Below, piece by piece: positions 33,349 to 42,061 of a DNA stretch of 64,000 bases (position 1 is the stretch's first letter; the number at the start of each line of letters is the position of its first letter). The notes under the pieces were generated by a model. That model had not been told where the DNA came from. It searched no databases and saw only the letters and a program-made list of their open reading frames with translations. A program made the position numbers and the translations under genes. The DNA is taken from NCBI GenBank assembly GCA_045595395.1, contig JAZOAH010000028.1, positions 124,001 to 188,000 on the forward strand, given 5' to 3'. Source of the stretch: CAKSHC01 sp045595395 (lineage in GTDB: Bacteria; Bacillota; Clostridia; Oscillospirales; UMGS1783).

Positions 33349-34281
33349 TTATATCCTTTCGGCAATTCTTAATTTGGCACAGGCAGCACGTCGGTTATCC
33401 TCCAACTGCTCACCCGAAGCTATGATCGGTTTTTTGGTAATGATCTTCATGTCAGCCGTATGGCCGCATACACACACCGGAAACTCCGGCGGGCAGGTGC
33501 ATCCTCGGCTCTGCTCACGGAAGGCCGTCTTGACCATCCGATCCTCTAAGGAATGGAAACTGATGATGGCCGCACGGCCGCCGACCTTCAGCAACGACGG
33601 GATGGCATCAAGCACTTCCTGCAATTCCCCTAATTCATCGTTGACCGCAATGCGCAGCGCCTGAAAGGAGCGCTTGGCCGGATGCTGATCCTCACGACGA
33701 GCCGCTGCCGGCATGGCCGACTTGATGATCTCAACCAACTGTCCGGTCGTTTGGATCGGCTCAATCTGCCGTACCTGCACGATCTTGCGTGCGATCTGAC
33801 GGGAATACCGCTCCTCTCCATACCGCCATAAAATATCGGCGATCTCAGACTCTCCGTAGGTGTTGACCAAGGTCTGTGCGCTCATCGGCGCCTGCCTGTC
33901 CATACGCATATCCAAAGCCGCATCACTGCGAAAAGAAAACCCCCGTTCGGGCGTGTCGATTTGATGGGAGGAAACACCCAGGTCCATCAGAATACCGTCT
34001 ACCGCATCAATATCTCGCTCGGCCAAGATGGTCTTGATCTGCGAAAATGTCGCCTTGACTATCGTGACCCGATCCTTAACCGGCGCCAGCCGTGCCGTGC
34101 AGGCCGCAATGGCCGCCTCGTCACGGTCAATGCTGATCAGATGCCCCGTCGTCAATCTATTAGCAATAGCGAAGGAGTGTCCACCGCCGCCGGCCGTGCA
34201 ATCCACATACACACCCTCCGGCTTGATGGCCAACCCTTCCATGCACTCTTCCAGCAAAACCGAAATATGCTCAAAACCCAT
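33349..34281 (-). CDS. rsmH: 16S rRNA (cytosine1402-N4)-methyltransferase
   Basis: RsmH methylates C1402 in the 16S decoding centre. The 310-aa protein has the SAM motif DCTAGGGGHS near residues 28-37, LMDLGVSSHQID and the late HSLEDRMVK segment. It starts two bases after the mraZ stop and is conserved as second gene of the dcw operon. Confidence 0.96.
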   Translation of the reverse strand: MGFEHISVLLEECMEGLAIKPEGVYVDCTAGGGGHSFAIANRLTTGHLISIDRDEAAIAACTARLAPVKDRVTIVKATFSQIKTILAERDIDAVDGILMDLGVSSHQIDTPERGFSFRSDAALDMRMDRQAPMSAQTLVNTYGESEIADILWRYGEERYSRQIARKIVQVRQIEPIQTTGQLVEIIKSAMPAAARREDQHPAKRSFQALRIAVNDELGELQEVLDAIPSLLKVGGRAAIISFHSLEDRMVKTAFREQSRGCTCPPEFPVCVCGHTADMKIITKKPIIASGEQLEDNRRAACAKLRIAERI

Positions 34282-34282
34282 C

Positions 34283-34702
34283 TTACAGGCCCAACTCGAT
34301 CATCATGTTGGTCACATTTTCGGAAGGAGCCGCATCCTCGCTGTTCTCCCACTTTTCGCTGTCCCAGATCTCGGCACGGGTCGAAACACCCAGGATGACC
34401 ACATCCTTGCTCAAGCCGGCAAACTTGCGAAGCTCAGGAGGAATAACGGCACGTCCGTTGCTGTCCAACTCCAGCGGATAAGCACTTCCGAAAATAAAGC
34501 GGGTGATCTGTCGGGACGCCGCCATCGGCAAAGCTGCAATCTTTTCTTCCAGCGCCTGCCATTCCTTCATGGAGTAAAGCGCAAGACATTCATCAAGACC
34601 CTTGGTGATCATAAACGTCTCACCCAGATCCTCACGGAATCTCGCCGGAACGATCACTCGCCCCTTGGTATCCAACGTGTGTCGGAAGGTTCCCGTCAGC
34701 AT
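34283..34702 (-). CDS. mraZ: Transcriptional regulator MraZ
   Basis: MraZ is an AbrB-fold DNA-binding protein that controls its own dcw operon. The 139-aa product starts at the ATG after AAAGGAGG (MLTGTFRHTLD). The two tandem half-domains show the DTKGRVIVPARFRE and DSNGRAVIPPELR motifs. Repeats that match an MraZ box lie just upstream. Confidence 0.95.
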   Translation of the reverse strand: MLTGTFRHTLDTKGRVIVPARFREDLGETFMITKGLDECLALYSMKEWQALEEKIAALPMAASRQITRFIFGSAYPLELDSNGRAVIPPELRKFAGLSKDVVILGVSTRAEIWDSEKWENSEDAAPSENVTNMMIELGL

Positions 34703-34743
34703 ATGCGCTTCCTCCTTTCTTGGCTTTTGGGCCTGAAAATCAA

Positions 34744-34788
34744 CCACTTTCAACCACTATGACACCACTTTGTGTCACATGTAACCAC
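34744..34788 (-). promoter_or_regulatory. mraZ: MraZ-box-like operator: five direct GTGG/GTGA repeats
   Basis: On the minus strand GTGG occurs at 34785-34788, 34765-34768, 34754-34757 and 34744-34747, and GTGA at 34775-34778. The spacing is ten bases in three intervals and eleven in one. The better copies read AAAGTGGTTG, which matches the AAAGTG-type MraZ site described in Mycoplasma. The array starts right after the -10 box. Confidence 0.72.
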
Positions 34789-34816
34789 ATTATAACATAT
34801 AAAAAGGAAAATGCAA
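34789..34816 (-). promoter_or_regulatory. Promoter of the dcw operon
   Basis: TTGCAT (34811-34816) and TATAAT (34789-34794) are separated by 16 bases on the minus strand. The transcript would start within the MraZ-box-like repeats. Confidence 0.65.
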
Positions 34817-34878
34817 TACCTTTCATACAAGAAAACAAAAATTAACAAATTGTTTACAGTTTCGACATATTTAGACGC

Positions 34879-34911
34879 AAAAAAAAGAGCCCGCAGCCAT
34901 GCTGCGAGCTC
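34879..34911 (-). terminator. Terminator after galE
   Basis: Eleven-base arms (34887-34897 and 34901-34911) with one mismatch and a three-base loop are followed on the minus strand by eight T. Confidence 0.88.
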
Positions 34912-34925
34912 TCAATCGGATTCTT

Positions 34926-35939
34926 TTATTCTACATAACCGCCGGGGTTTTTCTGCTGCCAGCGCCAGGCATCGACGCACATATCGTCGAGGGTGCGCTT
35001 GGCTTTCCAGCCCAGCACATGATTGGCATTGGTGGGATCGGCCAGGCAGACCGCCACATCGCCGGGGCGGCGATCGACGATACGGTAGGGCACCTTCACG
35101 CCTGTGGCACGCTCAAAGGCACCGATGATATCCAGCACCGAGTAACCGACACCCGTGCCGAGGTTAAATACCTCCAGGCCACGGTTTTCACGAAAACGGC
35201 CAAGAGCCGCCACATGGCCTTCCGCCAGATCCATAACATGAATATAGTCACGTACGCCGGTACCGTCATGGGTATCATAATCGTTACCAAAGACCATCAG
35301 TTCCTTGCGCGTACCGTCGGCCACCTGCAAAAGCAGCGGCAGCAGGTTGTTGGGACGGTCACCCGAATCCTCGCCGATCTCACCCGATTCATGCGAGCCG
35401 ATAGGATTGAAATAACGCAGAACGACAGCGTTGAAATGCGGATCGGCCTTGCAGATATCCCGCAGGATCTCCTCGGTCATAACCTTGGTCATGCCGTATG
35501 GGTTGGTGGCCGAAATGGGATATTCCTCTTTGGCAGGCATCGGATTATGATCACCGTAAACGGTGGCGCTGGACGAAAAAACAAAGTTATGTACGCCGTA
35601 TTTGTTCATCGACGCCAAAATATTCATCAAACCAATGAGGTTGTTCGCATAGTATTTTAAGGGCTTCTCGACACTCTCACCCACCGCCTTAAAGGCAGCG
35701 AAATAGATGACGGCATCAATGTCCCGCCCCTCAAACACCGCATCGCTCTGTTTGGGATCACAGAAGTCGGCTTTGACAAATTCAAAATCCTGTCCCGACA
35801 CCTCGCGGGTACGGACAAGAGCCATAGGCTTGCTGTTACTGAAATTATCGGCGCAAACGATTTCAAAGCCGTTTTCCGCCAGGGCTACACAGGTGTGCGT
35901 ACCGATATACCCGGCGCCGCCGGCAACCAGAACCTTCAT
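34926..35939 (-). CDS. galE: UDP-glucose 4-epimerase
   Basis: GalE interconverts UDP-glucose and UDP-galactose for galactose use and surface glycans. The 337-aa product starts at an ATG seven bases after GGGAGG. The NAD motif GGAGYIG is at residues 7-13. The catalytic Ser/Thr region is FSSSATVYGD, and the Tyr-Lys pair appears as NPYGMTK. It is a single-gene unit with its own promoter and terminator. Confidence 0.95.
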   Translation of the reverse strand: MKVLVAGGAGYIGTHTCVALAENGFEIVCADNFSNSKPMALVRTREVSGQDFEFVKADFCDPKQSDAVFEGRDIDAVIYFAAFKAVGESVEKPLKYYANNLIGLMNILASMNKYGVHNFVFSSSATVYGDHNPMPAKEEYPISATNPYGMTKVMTEEILRDICKADPHFNAVVLRYFNPIGSHESGEIGEDSGDRPNNLLPLLLQVADGTRKELMVFGNDYDTHDGTGVRDYIHVMDLAEGHVAALGRFRENRGLEVFNLGTGVGYSVLDIIGAFERATGVKVPYRIVDRRPGDVAVCLADPTNANHVLGWKAKRTLDDMCVDAWRWQQKNPGGYVE

Positions 35940-35971
35940 AAAAAAGACCTCCCTAATCATATGATATCTCT

Positions 35972-35999
35972 ATCATAACACAAAAAAGAGAAAATGCAA
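35972..35999 (-). promoter_or_regulatory. Promoter of galE
   Basis: TTGCAT (35994-35999) and TATGAT (35972-35977) have a 16-base spacer. A short inverted repeat ATGATA-TCTC-TATCAT overlaps the -10 box and may be an operator or chance. Confidence 0.5.
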
Positions 36000-36020
36000 A
36001 CAGATTAAATAATTCTTTCC

Positions 36021-36049
36021 TTGTCTTTTTGTGTATTTCGTGATAAGAT
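36021..36049 (+). promoter_or_regulatory. Promoter of the SGNH hydrolase-cysK-fbp unit
   Basis: TTGTCT (36021-36026) and TAAGAT (36044-36049) are separated by 17 bases with TG before the -10 box. It faces right, divergent from galE. Confidence 0.5.
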
Positions 36050-36066
36050 ACCTTCGAGGTGTTTTG

Positions 36067-36834
36067 ATGAAAAAACCATGGATTCTATCCCTGTTTGCCG
36101 CCACACTGATCGTTGTCGGCGTCGGGTTATGTTTTATTTCCGCCTTTTTGGGCGATACTACCGATGATATTGAATTTATTCCCCTGCCCCAAGAAGAACT
36201 GGCCGCCTGCCCCGGCAGCGAGCCGCTCGAGCTGCGTCCGATTTCCAAACAAGAGCCGATCCCTCTGTCCAAGGCCGCCTACCGCCCGGCTGTGAGCGAT
36301 GACTATTTTGATGATGCCCTCTTTATCGGGGATTCTCTCACCAACGGTCTGGAGTTGTTCGGCACTCTCAAGAACGCAGCCTATTTCTGCGCCACCAGCG
36401 CCACCGTTGCCGGCACCTTGGCCGCTCCGGCGCTGGATGAGCATCTGTCCACCCATTCCTACAACACCGTTTACCTCATGCTTGGCATCAATGAAATGGG
36501 CACCAATCCTGCCGTCTACGCCGATCACATGGGACAGTTGATCGATCTGGTACGCAGCCGTCAGCCCCACGCTCGCATCTGCCTGCAGACCATTCTGCCT
36601 GTCGTACCCGAATTGACCTGGTCGGAAAAGGTCTTTTCGGTTGCCAACATTCAGGCCGCCAATGCCGCTCTGCGGCAACTGGCCGATACCAAACAAGTCA
36701 CCTTAGTCGATACCTATTATGCCTTTGCCGACCAAGACGGCCGCATGCCCGACGGCGTGACCCGTGACGGCGTTCACCTGCAGGCCAAAAACTATGCCAT
36801 TTGGTGTGATTATCTGCGCACCCACACCCCATAA
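36067..36834 (+). CDS. Membrane-anchored SGNH/GDSL hydrolase
   Basis: The 255-aa product starts at the ATG seven bases after GAGGTG (MKKPWILSLF). It has an N-terminal membrane helix and an extracellular SGNH domain: block I FIGDSLTNG near residue 90, block III GINEMG and block V DGVHL, which supply Ser, Asn and Asp-His. Such enzymes remove or transfer acetyl groups on wall or surface glycans, or hydrolyse lipids. The substrate is unknown. It is ten bases upstream of cysK, so the two are probably co-transcribed, which is odd for a surface esterase. Confidence 0.85.
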   Translation: MKKPWILSLFAATLIVVGVGLCFISAFLGDTTDDIEFIPLPQEELAACPGSEPLELRPISKQEPIPLSKAAYRPAVSDDYFDDALFIGDSLTNGLELFGTLKNAAYFCATSATVAGTLAAPALDEHLSTHSYNTVYLMLGINEMGTNPAVYADHMGQLIDLVRSRQPHARICLQTILPVVPELTWSEKVFSVANIQAANAALRQLADTKQVTLVDTYYAFADQDGRMPDGVTRDGVHLQAKNYAIWCDYLRTHTP

Positions 36835-36844
36835 GGAGGCACTT

Positions 36845-37756
36845 ATGATCTACACATCCGCCGATCAGCTCATCGGCAACACCCCGCTGCTGGAGCTGAC
36901 CCATATCGACACTCCGGCCACAATCCTGGCTAAACTGGAATATTTCAACCCCGCCGGCTCGGTCAAGGACCGTGTTGCGCTGGCCATGATCAACGATGCC
37001 GAGAAAAAGGGTCTTCTCGTCCCGGGCTCGGTCATTATCGAGCCAACCAGCGGCAATACCGGCATCGGCCTGTCCTGCGTCGCCGCCGCCCGCGGCTATC
37101 AAACCGTCATCGTCATGCCCAACAGCATGTCGGTCGAGCGTCAGCAGATCATGAAGGCCTATGGTGCCCAGCTGGTGCTGACCCCCGGCCATGAGGGCAT
37201 GAGCGGCGCCATCCGCAAAGCCGAAGAGATCGCCGCCCGCACGCCCAACAGTTTTATTGCCGGCCAGTTCACCAACCCGGCTAACCCCCAAGCCCACTAC
37301 GACACCACCGGCCCCGAACTGTGGCACGACACCGACGGCAAAATCGACATCTTTGTCGCAGGCGTCGGTACCGGCGGCACAATAACCGGCATCGGCCGAT
37401 ATCTCAAAGAGAAAAACGCCGCCATCCAAGTCGTCGCCGTCGAACCGGCCGCCTCACCCCTGCTTTCGGGTGGCACCGCCGCCGCACACGGCCTGCAAGG
37501 CATCGGCGCTAACTTCATTCCCGATATCCTCGACACCTCGGTCTATGACGAGGTCTTCCCCGTCACCGAAGAGCAAGCCTATGACGCCGCCCGCCTTCTG
37601 GGCGCACGTGAGGGCATCCTGGTCGGCATCTCCTCAGGTGCGGCACTCCACGTCGCTCTGTCCATCGCCGCCCGCCCCGAAAATAAAGGAAAAACCATTG
37701 CCGTGCTCCTGCCCGACACGGGTGACCGCTATTTGTCCACACCATTGTTTGAATAA
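36845..37756 (+). CDS. cysK: Cysteine synthase (O-acetylserine sulfhydrylase)
   Basis: CysK joins sulfide to O-acetylserine using PLP to give cysteine. The 303-aa product has the PLP lysine in NPAGSVKDR (residues about 36-44), the TSGNTG substrate loop near 67-72 and the GTGGT phosphate-binding loop. AAGGAGG stands seven bases before the ATG. No cysE is visible in the window. Confidence 0.95.
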   Translation: MIYTSADQLIGNTPLLELTHIDTPATILAKLEYFNPAGSVKDRVALAMINDAEKKGLLVPGSVIIEPTSGNTGIGLSCVAAARGYQTVIVMPNSMSVERQQIMKAYGAQLVLTPGHEGMSGAIRKAEEIAARTPNSFIAGQFTNPANPQAHYDTTGPELWHDTDGKIDIFVAGVGTGGTITGIGRYLKEKNAAIQVVAVEPAASPLLSGGTAAAHGLQGIGANFIPDILDTSVYDEVFPVTEEQAYDAARLLGAREGILVGISSGAALHVALSIAARPENKGKTIAVLLPDTGDRYLSTPLFE

Positions 37757-37770
37757 AAAGGAGAGGCCTC

Positions 37771-39762
37771 ATGCGATCCTATACCAACGCCGAGTTATCC
37801 CAAAACAGCCTGTATCTGGAAGCCTTATCTCATCAATACCGCTCCATCCGAGCCGTGGCCGCTGAGATCATCAATCTGCGAGCCATCCTCGATCTGCCCA
37901 AGGGCACCGAGCATTTTATGTCCGACATCCACGGCGAGTATGAGTCCTTTCGCCACATTCTCAATAACAGTTCGGGCACCATTCGGGAAAAGATCGACGT
38001 TCTGTTTAAGGACACCCTCCCCCGTCACGAGCGGGCCGAGTTGGCCACCTTGATCTATTACCCCCGCCCCAAACTCAAAGAGATTCTGGCCCACACCCGC
38101 GACAAGGAGGAATACTATCGAATTACCCTCTTTCGTCTACTCAAGATCTGCAGTCTTGTCGCCTCCAAATATACACGCAGCAAGGTACGCAAGGCACTGC
38201 CGACCTCCTATGCCTATATCTTGGATGAGCTCCTATACAGCAACAGCGTCAACAACCAAAATCGGGACGCCTATCAGGAAAATATCATAACCTCCATTAT
38301 CGACCTAGGGCAGGCCGAGCCGATGATCGTCGCCCTATCCTCCACCATCAAACGCCTGATCGTTGATCGGCTGCATATCGTAGGGGATATTTTTGACCGC
38401 GGCTCCCGCCCCGATATCGTCGTGGACGATCTGATCGCCCACCATCGGGTCGATATTCAATGGGGCAATCATGATATTCTATGGATGGGCGCAGCCTCGG
38501 GCAGCTATGCCTGCATCGCCAACGCCCTCAATAACGCCTTCTCCTACGGCAACCTGGACACCATCGAGGTCGGCTACGGCATCAGTCTTCGTCCGCTGGC
38601 CCAGTTTGCCGCCAAAACCTATAATCATACTGACCTTTCCTGCTTTATGCCCAAGGAAGCCGGCGATACCCTTTCCTATACCGCCAATTCCCCTGCTCTG
38701 GTTGCAGGCATGCACAAGGCCATTGCCGTCATGCTCTTCAAACTGGAGGGTGACGTCATCCGCCGCCATCCCGATTTCCATATGGAAGATCGCCTGCTAC
38801 TCAATCAGATCGACTACCAAAACGGCACGGTAATGATCAACGACACGGCATACCCTCTCAAGGATCATGATTTTCCCACCGTCGATCCCGCCGAGCCCTA
38901 CCGGTTGACCGAGGAAGAGCAAGAGGTCATCGAACAGCTCAAAATGGCCTTTCATCACAGCGAAAAATTACAGCACCATGTTGACTTTCTCTTCTCCAAG
39001 GGCGGCCTGTATAAATGCTGCAACAACAATCTCCTTTTCCACGGCTGCATCCCCATGAACGAGGACGGCACCTTGATGGATCTGTCCATCACCGGCCAAC
39101 CCCTCCACGGCAAAGCCCTGCTCGACTCGATCGAGCGCATCATTCGAAGCGGCTATCACGCCCCCTCCAACTCCGAGGAGCGAGCCCGTGCCAATGATTT
39201 CATGTGGTTTTTGTGGTGCGGCCGCCACTCTCCCCTCTTTGGCCGCAACCGCATGCGCACCTTTGAACGGTTGCTCATCCAAGACCCCGCAACCCATACC
39301 GAAGAGCGCAACCCCTATTACCAACTCTACGAAAACGAAGCCGCCTGCCAGAAGATCCTGCAGGAATTCGGCTACGACAACCCCCACAGCCATATCATCA
39401 ACGGCCACATCCCCGTCCGCCGCATCAAGGGCGAAAGCCCCATCAAAGCCGGCGGCCGACTCATCGTGATCGACGGCGGCTTTTGCCACTCCTATTTAAA
39501 CAAAACAGGTACCGCCGGCTACACCTTGGTCTACAACTCATACTGCATGCGCATCATCGCCCACGAGCCCTTTGAGGGCACCGCCAAGGCCATCTCGCAA
39601 AATCAGGACATCTCCTCCTCCACCGTCATCTTTGATGTGATGGAAAACCGCATCCCCGTTTCCCAAACCGATGACGGCGAGAACATCCGCCAACGCATCG
39701 AGGGCCTGACCATGCTGCTGGCCGCCTACCAAAACGGCTTTCTCAAAGAGATCGAAGAATAA
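37771..39762 (+). CDS. fbp: Class III fructose-1,6-bisphosphatase
   Basis: The enzyme removes the 1-phosphate from fructose 1,6-bisphosphate in gluconeogenesis. At 663 aa it has the large class III form found in Firmicutes. Metallophosphatase-type motifs are visible: SDIHGEYESF near residue 51, GDIFDRG near 208, GNHD near 231 and INGHIPV near 545. It follows cysK by 14 bases and ends at a strong bidirectional terminator. Confidence 0.95.
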   Translation: MRSYTNAELSQNSLYLEALSHQYRSIRAVAAEIINLRAILDLPKGTEHFMSDIHGEYESFRHILNNSSGTIREKIDVLFKDTLPRHERAELATLIYYPRPKLKEILAHTRDKEEYYRITLFRLLKICSLVASKYTRSKVRKALPTSYAYILDELLYSNSVNNQNRDAYQENIITSIIDLGQAEPMIVALSSTIKRLIVDRLHIVGDIFDRGSRPDIVVDDLIAHHRVDIQWGNHDILWMGAASGSYACIANALNNAFSYGNLDTIEVGYGISLRPLAQFAAKTYNHTDLSCFMPKEAGDTLSYTANSPALVAGMHKAIAVMLFKLEGDVIRRHPDFHMEDRLLLNQIDYQNGTVMINDTAYPLKDHDFPTVDPAEPYRLTEEEQEVIEQLKMAFHHSEKLQHHVDFLFSKGGLYKCCNNNLLFHGCIPMNEDGTLMDLSITGQPLHGKALLDSIERIIRSGYHAPSNSEERARANDFMWFLWCGRHSPLFGRNRMRTFERLLIQDPATHTEERNPYYQLYENEAACQKILQEFGYDNPHSHIINGHIPVRRIKGESPIKAGGRLIVIDGGFCHSYLNKTGTAGYTLVYNSYCMRIIAHEPFEGTAKAISQNQDISSSTVIFDVMENRIPVSQTDDGENIRQRIEGLTMLLAAYQNGFLKEIEE

Positions 39763-39765
39763 CAC

Positions 39766-39796
39766 AAAACGGCACTTCATACCGAAGTGCCGTTTT
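39766..39796. terminator. Bidirectional terminator between fbp and lysA
   Basis: Thirteen-base complementary arms (39766-39778 and 39784-39796, AAAACGGCACTTC type) have a short loop and T runs on both strands. It serves the two convergent genes. Confidence 0.92.
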
Positions 39797-39799
39797 CCT

Positions 39800-41086
39800 T
39801 TATACATCCAGATCTACAAGATCCTCGTAGCTTTCACGCTTGACCGCAAGATAACTCTCGCCGCCCCGCAGCATCACCACCGGCGGCCGAGGAATGCGAT
39901 TGTAATTGGAGGCCATGGAATAGTGATAAGCCCCCGTCGTCAGACAGGCCAGCAGATCGCCACGCACCATCGACTCGGGCATCGGCACATCCCTCTGCAG
40001 GATATCACCGCTCTCGCAGCACCGCCCAGCCACCGTCACCGCCATCGTACACGGCTCGTCCATCTTGGTCGCCGGCAAAATGGTGTAGGGTGCACCGTAC
40101 ATGGCATGCCGCACATTATCGGTCATGCCGCCGTCAACCGACAGATAGGTCAGATACCCCAGTATCTTTTTGCACGACCCCACCGTATACAGCGTCAAGC
40201 CCGCATCAGCCACCATGCTGCGCCCCGGCTCAAACCCGATAACCGGCATCGCCAACCCCAATTCTTCGCACTTGCTCTTAACAAAATCGGCAATCTCCCG
40301 AATATTTCGGGCAATATCGGCCGTCGGCTGCTCTTTGATATACCGCACGCCGAAACCGCCGCCCAGATCCAGCTGCTCGGCCACATATCCGGTCTCTTTT
40401 TTGATCTGCGCCATAAAACGCAGCATCACATCGGCACTCGCCAAAAATACATCCGGCTCAAACACCTGCGACCCCACATGACAATGGAATCCGCACAGCT
40501 CAATGTTCTCACAACCCAATGCCTTATTGACGATATCGGTCGCCTGCCCGGTCGCTATGGCAAACCCGAACTTGGAATCGACCTTCCCCGTCGCCACCGC
40601 CTCATAGGTGTGCGGATCAATGCCCGGTGTTAAGCGGATCAGAATCTTCTGCCTTCCCTTCGCCAGCCGATCAATGGCGTATAATTCTTCTTCATTATCG
40701 ACCACAAAATACCCGATGCCCATCTCCATCGCCAGGGCAATATCGGCATCAGACTTGTTATTGGAATGAAAATAGGCACGGCTCAGATCAAATCCCGCCG
40801 CCTTGGCCGTAAACATCTCGCCCGGCGACACCACGTCGATCCCCACGCCCTCTTCCTTCATGATCTGATACAGGCGCTTATAAGATGCCGCCTTGGAAGC
40901 ATAGAGCACCATGCCCTTCTCCCCGAAATTCTCCCGCACCGCCGCCAAATACTCACGGCAATGCAAACGGATGCGATCCTCATCCATCAGATACAGCGGC
41001 GTGCCGTACCGGGCGGCAAGCTCTGCCGTATCCTGTCCGGCAAAATATAAATGTCCGTCCTTGACCGACAGATTTTCACAGATCAT
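39800..41086 (-). CDS. lysA: Diaminopimelate decarboxylase
   Basis: LysA decarboxylates meso-diaminopimelate to lysine with PLP. The 428-aa product has the PLP lysine in YASKAAS near residue 66, the GGGFG phosphate loop, EPGRSMV and the late CESGDIL active-site motif. It overlaps ddh by four bases and is last in the lysine operon. Confidence 0.95.
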   Translation of the reverse strand: MICENLSVKDGHLYFAGQDTAELAARYGTPLYLMDEDRIRLHCREYLAAVRENFGEKGMVLYASKAASYKRLYQIMKEEGVGIDVVSPGEMFTAKAAGFDLSRAYFHSNNKSDADIALAMEMGIGYFVVDNEEELYAIDRLAKGRQKILIRLTPGIDPHTYEAVATGKVDSKFGFAIATGQATDIVNKALGCENIELCGFHCHVGSQVFEPDVFLASADVMLRFMAQIKKETGYVAEQLDLGGGFGVRYIKEQPTADIARNIREIADFVKSKCEELGLAMPVIGFEPGRSMVADAGLTLYTVGSCKKILGYLTYLSVDGGMTDNVRHAMYGAPYTILPATKMDEPCTMAVTVAGRCCESGDILQRDVPMPESMVRGDLLACLTTGAYHYSMASNYNRIPRPPVVMLRGGESYLAVKRESYEDLVDLDV

Positions 41087-42060
41087 AACATCTTCTCCCG
41101 TAACTGCTCGGCACTGAGCATCGACAACTCGGCCGGCGCCACATCAAAAACGGTGACGCAGCCACGCTCACCCTTGCCCGCCTTGCGCCAAACAGCTCGT
41201 GCATAGGCCACCAGCACCGATGCGGTAAATTCAGGGTTGGAATCCAGCTCCAATCGATATTCAATGCAATGCTTATGCTCATTCTTTACGCCGGTGCACC
41301 CGGTGCGAATGACCATCCCCCCATGCGGCAGCCCATGATGCTCGGCATCCAACTGCTCCTGCGAGATAAAGGTCACCGTCGTATCATAATCGGCAAAATA
41401 GTTGGGCATATTGACGATCTCACGCTCGATCCGTTCCTTGTCCGCCCCCTCTTTTGCCACCACAAAACACTCTCGAGTATGCTTTTGCCGGGTCGTCAAA
41501 TCGGGATTGGCACCGCTGCGCACCGCCGCCAAGGCCGCCTCGACCGGCACGGTGTATTGGCGTGCATCCTGCACCCCTTCAATGCGCCGAATGGCGTCCG
41601 AATGCCCCTGGCTGACCCCTCGACCCCAGAAGGTATAATCCTGCCCCTGCGGCAAGATCGCAGAGGCATACAAACGATTGAGCGAGAACAGGCCGGGATC
41701 CCAGCCCGCTGCGATCAAAGCCACATGTCCGCTCTCCCGTGCCGCCGCATCCACCGCCGCAAAATGGGCCGGGATCTTGGCATGGGTGTCAAAACTGTCC
41801 ACCACATGAAAATGCCTCGTAAGCATCGGCGTCATCTCAGGCAGATCGGTGGCACTGCCGCCGCACAGGATCAGCACGTCAATGCTATCCTGAAATTCCA
41901 ATACCCGCTCAGCCGCATAGACCGGGATGTCGGTCAGCGTCTTGACGGTGTCGGGGTCGCGGCGGGTAAATACTCCCACCATCTCCATATCGGCGTTCTG
42001 CCGCACGGCACACTCGACTCCACGCCCTAAATTTCCGTATCCGTAAATGGCAATTCTCAT
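41083..42060 (-). CDS. ddh: meso-Diaminopimelate D-dehydrogenase
   Basis: This NADPH enzyme makes meso-diaminopimelate directly from tetrahydrodipicolinate and ammonia, bypassing the succinylase, acetylase and aminotransferase routes. The 325-aa protein has the Rossmann start IAIYGYGNLGRG, then CGGSATDLPEM, DSFDTH and GWDPGLFSLNR, all typical of Ddh. It lies between dapB and lysA, so the operon covers the last four lysine steps by the dehydrogenase route. Confidence 0.95.
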   Translation of the reverse strand: MRIAIYGYGNLGRGVECAVRQNADMEMVGVFTRRDPDTVKTLTDIPVYAAERVLEFQDSIDVLILCGGSATDLPEMTPMLTRHFHVVDSFDTHAKIPAHFAAVDAAARESGHVALIAAGWDPGLFSLNRLYASAILPQGQDYTFWGRGVSQGHSDAIRRIEGVQDARQYTVPVEAALAAVRSGANPDLTTRQKHTRECFVVAKEGADKERIEREIVNMPNYFADYDTTVTFISQEQLDAEHHGLPHGGMVIRTGCTGVKNEHKHCIEYRLELDSNPEFTASVLVAYARAVWRKAGKGERGCVTVFDVAPAELSMLSAEQLREKML

Positions 42061-42061
42061 T

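Noticed and set aside
35959..35977. Operator at the galE -10 box
   Set aside because: The ATGATA-TCTC-TATCAT repeat is short and AT-rich. With no regulator beside it, I do not claim more than a possible chance palindrome.
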